38,649 nt of DNA, taken from assembly GCA_910579205.1 (NCBI GenBank), contig CAJTTD010000015.1, positions 1-38,649 on the forward strand. The letters are read 5' to 3'. This stretch comes from an uncultured Christensenella sp. (GTDB lineage: Bacteria > Bacillota > Clostridia > Christensenellales > Pumilibacteraceae). The notes below the pieces were generated by a model. It saw only the letters and a list, made by a program, of their open reading frames with translations. It did no database searches and was not told the origin of the DNA. Below, one piece after another: positions 33,160 through 38,649 of the stretch (positions are counted from its first letter, which is position 1; each line of letters opens with the position of its first letter). The position numbers and the translations under genes are program-made.

Positions 33160-33421
33160 GCTCCTTTTAGATAAATGAGTGGCAAAATTCATTTTGATCG
33201 TGTCTGACTCATAGATATTGAAAGAGTAAGTCAGATAAAAGTCAAATCGCGTCGTTGCAAATTACACGAAATCGGTAACTGATCGAAAACGCCCGTAAAA
33301 GGGCGTTTTCGCATAAAAAAGACACACCACATTGCTCAAGCACGCTTCATTTGCGTGTGTTTTGTTGTAAATGATACGAGGCGTACATAGCGGCTGAAAA
33401 TGAAAATATGCCGACATAGGA
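33160..33421. repeat. Copy A of a ~260-bp repeat flanking the que operon
   Basis: Copy A runs from GCTCCTTTTAG to CCGACATAGGA. It shares in the same order with copy B (36525-36780): GTGTCT-AACTCA-like sequence, TCAAATC-CGTCGT, GGTAACT-A, a long A-rich hairpin and a CACAC/GTGTG hairpin. The A-rich hairpin here is CGAAAACGCCC (33284-33294) with GGGCGTTTTCG (33301-33311), loop GTAAAA. Bases differ between copies but pairing is largely kept. No gene is visible in it. Confidence 0.7.
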
Positions 33422-33487
33422 GATGGGCCTCTACTTAAATTTTGACGACGTTTTGACAATGTGAAGTGTGCAAGCACTTCGGTTGAG

Positions 33488-33516
33488 TTGACATATGTGT
33501 TGCGTTGTGGTATTAT
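33488..33516 (+). promoter_or_regulatory. Sigma-A promoter of the que operon
   Basis: TTGACA (33488-33493), exactly 17 bp, TATTAT (33511-33516). The start near 33523 gives a 126-nt leader that holds an aptamer-like fold and a terminator before queD. Confidence 0.8.
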
Positions 33517-33528
33517 ATAGTAGTTAAT

Positions 33529-33580
33529 TAAACGGACAGTTCGTTTGCGCCATCCTGTCGTTAAACAAAACCAGGGCATC
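33529..33580 (+). promoter_or_regulatory. Probable preQ1-I-type riboswitch aptamer
   Basis: A stem AACG(G)ACAG (33531-33539) with CTGTCGTT (33555-33562) encloses a C-rich loop containing TTCG, then GCGCC, followed by an A-rich tail AAACAAAACC and then AGGGC. GCC (33549-33551) can pair with GGC (33575-33577), forming an H-type pseudoknot. Stem, C-containing loop, A-rich tail and G-rich closing segment match the preQ1-I organisation. Loop length and several positions differ from the well-known consensus, so it may be a variant class. Position in front of queD, with a terminator behind, supports the call. Confidence 0.55.
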
Positions 33581-33603
33581 TGAATGGGAATAGTCTTTTT
33601 AGG

Positions 33604-33634
33604 TGCAGTCGTTTTGTAGCGGCTGTATTTTTTT
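33604..33634 (+). terminator. Riboswitch-controlled terminator before queD
   Basis: TGCAGTCG (33604-33611) pairs with CGGCTGTA (33620-33627) with two wobbles, and seven T residues follow (33628-33634). It ends 14 nt before the queD start, between promoter and gene, as an attenuator would. Confidence 0.75.
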
Positions 33635-33648
33635 CGCAAAGGAGAGGT

Positions 33649-34068
33649 ATGTATTATTTAAAAACTTCGGCTAGTTTTGACAGCGCGCATTTTCTTCACG
33701 GATACAACGGAAAGTGCGCAAATATCCACGGTCATCACTGGGTCGTGGAAGTAAAGATAAGCGGTGTCAAATTGCAAGGAAGCGGCGAAAAGCGCGGCAT
33801 GCTTCTGGACTTCGGCGATTTTAAGCAAGTGGTGAAAGAGCTTGCGGAAGGCTTTGATCATAAGCTTATTTACGAAAAAAACACCCTTAAACCGACGACC
33901 GTTGCCGCGCTTACAGAAGAAGGGTTTGCATTGGTTGAAACGCAATTCAGACCCACTGCCGAAAACTTTGCAGCGCACATATATGCCGCCCTTTGCAACA
34001 AGGGCTTGCCTGTTTCCTGCGTGATCGTTTATGAGTCTCCGCAAAACTGCGCGGAGTACGGAGAGTGA
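33649..34068 (+). CDS. queD: 6-carboxy-5,6,7,8-tetrahydropterin synthase
   Basis: QueD converts 7,8-dihydroneopterin triphosphate to 6-carboxytetrahydropterin, the second step of queuosine precursor synthesis. At 139 residues it has zinc ligands H14, H27 and H29 (SAHFLHGYNGKCANIHGHHW), catalytic Cys23 in the same stretch, and the late Glu in VYESPQNCAEY. AAAGGAGAGG lies before the ATG. It is the first gene of the operon and lies 1 nt before queE. Confidence 0.94.
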   Translation: MYYLKTSASFDSAHFLHGYNGKCANIHGHHWVVEVKISGVKLQGSGEKRGMLLDFGDFKQVVKELAEGFDHKLIYEKNTLKPTTVAALTEEGFALVETQFRPTAENFAAHIYAALCNKGLPVSCVIVYESPQNCAEYGE

Positions 34069-34069
34069 T

Positions 34070-34735
34070 ATGTCCTATTTTAAAGTCGCCGAAAAGTTTG
34101 TAAGCATAAACGGAGAAGGTCCGCGCGCGGGCGAACTTGCCGTGTTTCTGCGGTTTTGCGGTTGCAATCTCAATTGCTGTTACTGCGATACGCGCTGGGC
34201 AAATACCGCCGACGTAAAATACGAGCTTGCTTCTGCGGAAGAGCTTGTTGCATACGTCAAATCGACGGGCGTAAAAAACGTTACCTTGACGGGCGGCGAA
34301 CCGCTTTTGCAGGCGGGTATTGCGCGGCTTATAGTATTGTTGGGAACGTCCGGCGCAGAAGTTGAAATAGAAACCAACGGAAGTATGCCTTTGAAGGATA
34401 TCGTTTCTCTTTCGCCTCGTCCTACCGTTACCGCCGATTATAAACTTCCGTCAAGCGGAATGGAAAAATATATGCTTACCGAAAACTTTGCTTATCTTGC
34501 GTTACGGGACGCGGTCAAGTTTGTTGTCGGGGATATGCGCGATATGGCGCGTGCGGAAGAGATCATAAAAGAGTACGGACTTACGGATAGGTGCCGTGTT
34601 TATTTCAGCCCCGTGTTCGGAAAAATTATGCCCGATGAGATAGCGGAGTTTATGAAAGAGCGTAAACTTAACGGCGTTCGTCTGCAATTGCAGTTGCATA
34701 AAATTATATGGAAACCCGATTTGCGCGGGGTGTAG
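34070..34735 (+). CDS. queE: 7-carboxy-7-deazaguanine synthase (radical SAM)
   Basis: QueE rearranges 6-carboxytetrahydropterin to 7-carboxy-7-deazaguanine using a 4Fe-4S cluster and S-adenosylmethionine. The 221-residue protein has INGEGPRAGELAVFLRFCGC at the start and the cluster motif C32-x3-C36-x2-C39 (CNLNCCYCD), then TLTGGEPLLQ, the SAM-binding GGEP. The start at 34070 follows GGAGAG; a longer frame inside queD is a shadow extension. folE begins 8 nt after the stop. Confidence 0.94.
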   Translation: MSYFKVAEKFVSINGEGPRAGELAVFLRFCGCNLNCCYCDTRWANTADVKYELASAEELVAYVKSTGVKNVTLTGGEPLLQAGIARLIVLLGTSGAEVEIETNGSMPLKDIVSLSPRPTVTADYKLPSSGMEKYMLTENFAYLALRDAVKFVVGDMRDMARAEEIIKEYGLTDRCRVYFSPVFGKIMPDEIAEFMKERKLNGVRLQLQLHKIIWKPDLRGV

Positions 34736-34743
34736 GAGAAAGT

Positions 34744-35316
34744 ATGGATATTAACGAAATAGAAAAACATATCCGCGGGTTATTAGTCGCCATAGGCGAA
34801 GACCCCGATAGGGAAGGTCTGCGCGAAACGCCCGCCCGCGTGGCGCGCATGTACGAAGAAACATTCGAAGGGATAAAATACACTAACCGCGAAATAGCGG
34901 AAATGTTCGGAAAAACTTTCGAAGTTCCGTCCGACCTGGATTCGGGCGGCGCGGTGGTCGTAAAGGATATTAGCGTTTTCAGCTATTGCGAGCATCATAT
35001 GGCGCTTATGTACGATATGAAAGTCGATGTGGCATACGTTCCGCACGGAAGAGTTTTGGGATTGAGCAAAATCGCGCGTATCTGCGATATGGCGGCAAAG
35101 CGTTTGCAATTACAGGAGCGTCTGGGACGGGATATAGCCGAGATAATTTCGCTTGCGGCTTTATCGTCCGACGTCGGCGTAAGGATAGAGGGCTATCACA
35201 GCTGTATGACTTCGCGCGGGATAAAAAACGTGTCGTCAAAAACGGTTACCAAAACTTACTTCGGTGCGTTCAAAGACGACATTTCATTACAAAAACTTTT
35301 GGGGGATAGGCTATGA
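34744..35316 (+). CDS. folE: GTP cyclohydrolase I (FolE type)
   Basis: FolE converts GTP to 7,8-dihydroneopterin triphosphate, the entry point for both folate and queuosine. The 190-residue protein shows DPDREGLRETPARVARMYEE and the zinc ligands C82 and H85 (YCEHH) and C154 (HSCMTSRG). Being inside the que operon suggests it is dedicated to queuosine supply; other folE-like genes elsewhere cannot be excluded. AGGAGAAAG precedes the ATG, and the end overlaps queC by four bases. Confidence 0.94.
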   Translation: MDINEIEKHIRGLLVAIGEDPDREGLRETPARVARMYEETFEGIKYTNREIAEMFGKTFEVPSDLDSGGAVVVKDISVFSYCEHHMALMYDMKVDVAYVPHGRVLGLSKIARICDMAAKRLQLQERLGRDIAEIISLAALSSDVGVRIEGYHSCMTSRGIKNVSSKTVTKTYFGAFKDDISLQKLLGDRL

Positions 35317-35999
35317 AAGCACTTGTTTTATTAAGCGGCGGCGTGGACAGCGCGACTTGTCTCGGACTGGCAGTTAAAAAATACGGTGCGGCGGAAGTTG
35401 CCGCCCTTTCTGTTTACTATGGTCAGACCCATAGCAAAGAGCTTGACGCCGCGCAAAAAGTTGCCGACTTTTACGGCGTTGTTTTAAAGCGGCTTGATCT
35501 TTCGGTCATATTCGAAGACTCGGACAGTTCGCTCTTGGTGCAGTCGCACAATGATATTCCCATGCAAAGCTATGCAGAACAGCTTTCCGCAACGGGGGGC
35601 AAACCCGTTTCGACTTACGTCCCTTTCAGGAACGGACTGTTTCTCTCGGCGGCGGCAAGTGTGGCGCTGTCGCACGGTTGCGAAGTGATATATTATGGCG
35701 CGCACGGAGACGATGCAGCCGGAAACGCCTATCCCGATTGCAGCGAAAAGTTTAATTCAGCAATGGGCGACGCCATTTATACGGGTAGCGGCGGACAGCT
35801 CAGAATTCTTGCGCCTTTTGTAAACTTAAACAAATCGCAGGTCGTAAAAATGGGGCTTGAACTAGGTGTTCCGTATAAATGTACATGGAGCTGTTATTCG
35901 GGCGGCGGAAAACCTTGCGGCATATGCGCTACCTGCCGCGACCGCGCCGCCGCATTTAAATCCAACGGAATAGAAGACCCTGCGATAAAAGGAGAATAA
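35313..35999 (+). CDS. queC: 7-cyano-7-deazaguanine synthase
   Basis: QueC makes preQ0 from 7-carboxy-7-deazaguanine, ammonia and ATP. The 228-residue protein has the PP-loop SGGVDS at 8-13 and four C-terminal zinc cysteines at 194, 202, 205 and 208 (CYSGGGKPCGICATC). The ATG overlaps the folE stop (ATGA), so translation is coupled. Confidence 0.95.
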   Translation: MKALVLLSGGVDSATCLGLAVKKYGAAEVAALSVYYGQTHSKELDAAQKVADFYGVVLKRLDLSVIFEDSDSSLLVQSHNDIPMQSYAEQLSATGGKPVSTYVPFRNGLFLSAAASVALSHGCEVIYYGAHGDDAAGNAYPDCSEKFNSAMGDAIYTGSGGQLRILAPFVNLNKSQVVKMGLELGVPYKCTWSCYSGGGKPCGICATCRDRAAAFKSNGIEDPAIKGE

Positions 36000-36000
36000 T

Positions 36001-36492
36001 ATGTCAAGAGAAAAACACAAAGAAGGTATTACCTTGCTTGGGAACAACAACACCAAATATCCGCAGACTTACGACCCGTCCGTTCTGGAAACATTTGCAA
36101 ACAAACACCCCGGCAGGGAATATTTCGTAAAGTTCAACTGTCCGGAATTCACAAGTCTTTGTCCCATTACGGGTCAGCCCGATTTTGCAACGGTCTATAT
36201 TTCGTATGTACCGCGCGAAAAGATGGTTGAAAGCAAATCTTTAAAGCTGTATCTTTTCGGGTTCAGAAACCGCGGCGATTTTCACGAAGATTGCGTGAAC
36301 ATAATTATGAACGATCTTATTGATTTGATGGACCCTGCATATATCGAAGTATGGGGAAAATTCCTACCGCGCGGCGGAATTTCCATAGACCCATATTGCA
36401 ACTACGGCAAAAAGGGAACCAAGTGGGAACAAGTAGCTTGGGATAGGCTTACGCGCCACGATATGTATCCGGAAAAAATCGACAACAGATAA
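36001..36492 (+). CDS. queF: preQ0 reductase (NADPH-dependent, YkvM type)
   Basis: QueF reduces the nitrile of preQ0 to the aminomethyl of preQ1 with NADPH. This 163-residue form is the short, unimodular YkvM-type. It contains the thioimide-forming C54 and D61 (TSLCPITGQPDFA), the family motif ESKSLKLY (77-84) and the GDFHEDCVN segment. It starts one base after queC, preceded by AAAGGAGAAT. It completes the path to preQ1 and is the last gene of the operon. Confidence 0.95.
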   Translation: MSREKHKEGITLLGNNNTKYPQTYDPSVLETFANKHPGREYFVKFNCPEFTSLCPITGQPDFATVYISYVPREKMVESKSLKLYLFGFRNRGDFHEDCVNIIMNDLIDLMDPAYIEVWGKFLPRGGISIDPYCNYGKKGTKWEQVAWDRLTRHDMYPEKIDNR

Positions 36493-36498
36493 AAATAT

Positions 36499-36513
36499 AG
36501 CGATCGCTTTTTT
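36499..36513 (+). terminator. Weak terminator candidate after queF
   Basis: AGC-GATC-GCT (36499-36508) followed by six T residues. The stem is only 3-4 bp, so it may be no more than a pause site. Confidence 0.3.
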
Positions 36514-36524
36514 ATTAATAGTAC

Positions 36525-36780
36525 GCTCCTTTTCGTTCAATAAGGGAAAAACTTTTAGTTGTGTCTAACTCAAAAATAGAGTAAGAGCAAGAAAACAAAA
36601 ATCAAATCCCGTCGTGGTAAGCATTATATTGCACGAAAAGGGTAACTAACGCAAAAACGTCCTAAAAAGGGCATTTTTGCATAGAAAAAGACACACGCGA
36701 CGGAGTTTTATACGCTCCTTTTGCGTGTGCCAAAGTGTCCATAATGAATGAAAAGTAGCGTAGTAAAACGCCGAATAGGA
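36525..36780. repeat. Copy B of the ~260-bp repeat flanking the que operon
   Basis: Copy B runs from GCTCCTTTTCG to CCGAATAGGA and follows the same order of conserved blocks as copy A. The A-rich hairpin is GCAAAAACGTCC (36651-36662) with GGGCATTTTTGC (36669-36680), loop TAAAAA; the outer C-G of copy A is replaced by G-C, a compensatory change. The second hairpin is CACACGC (36692-36698) with GCGTGTG (36723-36729) and an inner GGAG/CTCC. No gene is visible here. Confidence 0.7.
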
Positions 36781-36834
36781 TAGCCGTTGCTCGCAGGGGT
36801 TGAACCCCTTTTGTTATATATGTAACCGATTAAG

Positions 36835-36863
36835 TTGAATTTGAAGCAAAAATATGGTATAAT
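36835..36863 (+). promoter_or_regulatory. Sigma-A promoter of the first orphan gene
   Basis: TTGAAT (36835-36840), a 17-bp spacer and TATAAT (36858-36863). The start near 36870 leaves about 75 nt of leader containing a seven-codon ATG frame at 36873 and an AAGGGGAT site before the gene at 36945. Confidence 0.75.
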
Positions 36864-36944
36864 TTAGAAAAATATGTCGGAGAAGGTAATTCTTTGATTT
36901 AAGCAATTAGATTGTGGCAATTTTGAAATGAAGGGGATTTACTT

Positions 36945-37586
36945 ATGGGACAAAAGCGGTTTGACGAATATTTTGCAAAGGTGGTTTTGGAGAAATGTTT
37001 CCCCGAAAAGTTTATTGATTTGCAAATTGCAGATAAGCCTGATTTGCGATATGGTAGCGAAATAGGAATAGAAGTAACGAACTGTATGCCCCAAGAAGTC
37101 GTTGAAGCATTTAATCTTTGGCATAGAGCAGCCAAAAAAGGCGAACAAACGCCACCGCGCATTTTAGAGAGATTGGAGCAATTAAAAGATACCGTCCATC
37201 TTGAAGGTAGCAAATTGATATGGGAACAGGGTTCATATGTGGAAGATGACATAGACAATTCCCCGATAAAAGAATTTGTAAATGCTGTTGCAAGCAAAGT
37301 TGAACGGCTGAATAGTGCAAACGCAAATTATGCGGAAATGAAAAGTTATGAGTTGTTTGTTAATTCTACCATTGATATATCTACATTCAATCAAATTGAT
37401 GCGATGTTAGCGAGATTAACGGAATTAAATTATAAGCCAAAAAAATTTGATAACATCCATCTAATTACTATTAACCAAAAATTATTTACTTTTGATATAG
37501 CGAATAACACTTTTAGCATAAAGCATTTATACACGCATTTGGAACGAATGGCACAGATAGCACGCAACTTATATAAAGGGCTGTAG
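36945..37586 (+). CDS. Hypothetical protein, possible PD-(D/E)xK nuclease fold
   Basis: I do not recognise this 213-residue soluble protein. The only suggestive piece is DKPDLRYGSEIGIEVTNCMP (residues ~28-47), which follows the P-D, then I-E-V-T pattern seen in many PD-(D/E)xK nucleases, with Glu38 or Glu41 and no clear following Lys. The rest is helical and charged (residues 56-90 and 100-150) with a short beta region (YKPKKFDNIHLITINQKLF). It has its own promoter and good Shine-Dalgarno, and a low-GC composition unlike the que genes, so transfer is plausible. Function is open. Confidence 0.55.
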   Translation: MGQKRFDEYFAKVVLEKCFPEKFIDLQIADKPDLRYGSEIGIEVTNCMPQEVVEAFNLWHRAAKKGEQTPPRILERLEQLKDTVHLEGSKLIWEQGSYVEDDIDNSPIKEFVNAVASKVERLNSANANYAEMKSYELFVNSTIDISTFNQIDAMLARLTELNYKPKKFDNIHLITINQKLFTFDIANNTFSIKHLYTHLERMAQIARNLYKGL

Positions 37587-37696
37587 GCTTAATAAAGGAA
37601 GTAGACAAACAGGTAAAAAATTCAGATGCTTTGTAAAACCTATCAAGATTAGGACAGATTTATGTAAATAAGGAATAAGCATCGAAGGAGAAATTT

Positions 37697-38230
37697 ATGG
37701 ATCGGTTTAATATATATAATATTTTTCGTTTGCCTATATATAATTGTCATCCTATGCAAATATTTGATAAGTATACGATTGCCCGTGAAAATAGAGTTTG
37801 TGAGCTGGTATCATTAGGATGGGAAAGGGAAAGAGCAATGTTGGACTACAGTTCAGCACATAGTGACAAAATCGATATTGATAATTATATAATCGGTTAT
37901 TTGTACATAGATTTTTGTAATGACTGTTTCCAGTATAGACTTGCGATTTGTAGAAGAGAGAATTCAAGCAAAGCATATAAAATGCCATTATATACAACAG
38001 TAAAACATTATATGCGTGAAAATCATGTTAACGGAGTATATGATTCTATATTTGAAAATGGTAAACTTAAAACAAATAAAGAAATTGCTCTTATGATAGA
38101 AGATTCGGTTGATATGATATGTGAAAATGACATTAGCGATGCGTATTGTGAACGGGAATCTTTTTATAGATTAAATCGTCATTTGGATTATAAAACAATG
38201 ATAGCCGAAATTAAAAGTGTAAAATCATAA
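37697..38230 (+). CDS. Hypothetical protein of unknown function
   Basis: A 177-residue acidic, Tyr/Asn-rich protein without membrane segments or a signal peptide. AAGGAGAAATTT sits ahead of the ATG, so translation is credible. No family motif could be recognised. It begins 110 nt after the previous orphan gene on the same strand and shares its strong AT bias, so both may belong to one acquired segment. A short hairpin with five T residues ends it. Confidence 0.6.
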   Translation: MDRFNIYNIFRLPIYNCHPMQIFDKYTIARENRVCELVSLGWERERAMLDYSSAHSDKIDIDNYIIGYLYIDFCNDCFQYRLAICRRENSSKAYKMPLYTTVKHYMRENHVNGVYDSIFENGKLKTNKEIALMIEDSVDMICENDISDAYCERESFYRLNRHLDYKTMIAEIKSVKS

Positions 38231-38292
38231 AGATATAGTAATGTTCCCCAAAACAAGCCATATCGAAACTCTAATTTGTCTTAAACGAAAAC

Positions 38293-38312
38293 AGCCAAAA
38301 TAATGGCTTTTT
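38293..38312 (+). terminator. Terminator candidate after the second orphan gene
   Basis: AGCCA and TGGCT around AAATAA, followed directly by further T residues. Confidence 0.4.
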
Positions 38313-38337
38313 GGGGCAAAATAGGGGCGATAACCAA

Positions 38338-38386
38338 AAAAAATAAGCACTTACAATCCATAACGGATGGTAGGTGCTTATTTTTT
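38338..38386. terminator. Long symmetric hairpin, bidirectional terminator
   Basis: AAAAAATAAGCAC (38338-38350) pairs with GTGCTTATTTTTT (38374-38386); an inner TTAC/GTAG and CCAT/ATGG helix follow with bulges and an AACGG loop. A and T tracts at the ends suit termination on either strand. The remaining sequence to 38540 shows no supported gene. Confidence 0.75.
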
Positions 38387-38543
38387 ATAAATGCAAGAAT
38401 TAAGACATTTTATATTTTTATGCTCGGCAAAAGACTACGAATAACAACGGTTTGCGGAAACATAGCATTTAGATATTTAGCAAATCAATCTACGAAAACA
38501 ACACCGTGGTCGGTCTATTTTGTAATTTTTATTTATAAATAGA

Positions 38544-38572
38544 TTGAGAGCAAGCTCAATTTGTGGTATAAT
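38544..38572 (+). promoter_or_regulatory. Sigma-A promoter at the right edge
   Basis: TTGAGA (38544-38549), a 17-bp spacer and TATAAT (38567-38572). TTGAG/CTCAA form a small inverted repeat over the -35. The gene it serves lies beyond the window. Confidence 0.65.
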
Positions 38573-38649
38573 GTTTTAGCTCAAATAGATCGACAAACAG
38601 TAATTTAGCTTATTCTGATTTATTCAACTGTTTATCTATTCTGAATGCC

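Noticed and set aside
38303..38542. 79-codon frame at the right end
   Set aside because: It runs straight through a long symmetric terminator hairpin, has no Shine-Dalgarno and no domain.
1..38649. CRISPR arrays, tRNA, rRNA, IS elements with a transposase
   Set aside because: None seen by eye: no regularly spaced repeats with spacers, no cloverleaf or rRNA-like stretches, no transposase-like protein.

Overview
The window is chromosomal DNA from an endospore-forming member of the Clostridia (Firmicutes). Three things point there: spoIIGA-sigE, sigG and spoIVA are all present; ftsA-ftsZ sit directly upstream of spoIIGA as in Bacillus and Clostridium; and most promoters are plain sigma-A type. 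The core genes read as moderate GC. Both ends (about 1-960 and 36500-38649) are visibly AT-richer and carry poorly recognisable genes, so they look acquired or remodelled. I cannot name a genus.

Layout. 1-960: the tail of an unknown coiled-coil protein, a terminator, an orphan Nudix hydrolase with its own promoter, and a 22-bp perfect palindrome. 942-1673: formamidopyrimidine-DNA glycosylase lacking its catalytic N-terminus, apparently cut by the foreign segment. 2136-7078: murA, ftsQ/divIB, ftsA, ftsZ (peptidoglycan precursor synthesis and division), then a TetR-type regulator. 7868-10333: sporulation sigma block. spoIIGA and sigE overlap behind a promoter with a Spo0A box, and sigG lies on the opposite strand with a sigma-F/G-like promoter. 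10564-20289: housekeeping run of a ymxH-like PRC-barrel protein, nrdR, feoA-feoB, an RluA-type pseudouridine synthase, a DUF975 membrane protein, a membrane-anchored degenerate cyclophilin, a DUF1614-like membrane protein, der and plsY. 20382-21941: spoIVA behind a near-consensus sigma-E promoter. 22080-25752: a heterodimeric ABC exporter. 25794-27468: two alpha/beta hydrolases. 27767-33147: a histidine kinase/response regulator pair divergent from a large repeat-rich surface protein. 33488-36492: a queuosine-precursor operon (preQ1-like riboswitch, queD-queE-folE-queC-queF) bracketed by two copies of a ~260-bp repeat. 36945-38230: two AT-rich orphan genes.

How it works together. SpoIIGA matures pro-sigma-E, sigma-E should transcribe spoIVA from the promoter seen here, and sigG should be switched on in the forespore. 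In the que operon FolE supplies dihydroneopterin triphosphate, and QueD, QueE, QueC and QueF carry it to preQ1, the likely riboswitch ligand. The response regulator gene and the surface-protein gene share an intergenic region holding an 11-bp-period direct repeat, the usual footprint of OmpR/PhoB regulators.

The most unusual signal is that several genes (ftsQ, spoIIGA, ymxH, the DUF975 gene, the response regulator, a short leader ORF before nrdR and, nearly, der) have a sigma-A -10 hexamer ending only 6-7 nt before the ATG (12 nt for der) and no Shine-Dalgarno. They are predicted to be transcribed as leaderless mRNAs, while neighbouring genes have ordinary Shine-Dalgarno leaders. All assignments come from reading the sequence; no database search was run.
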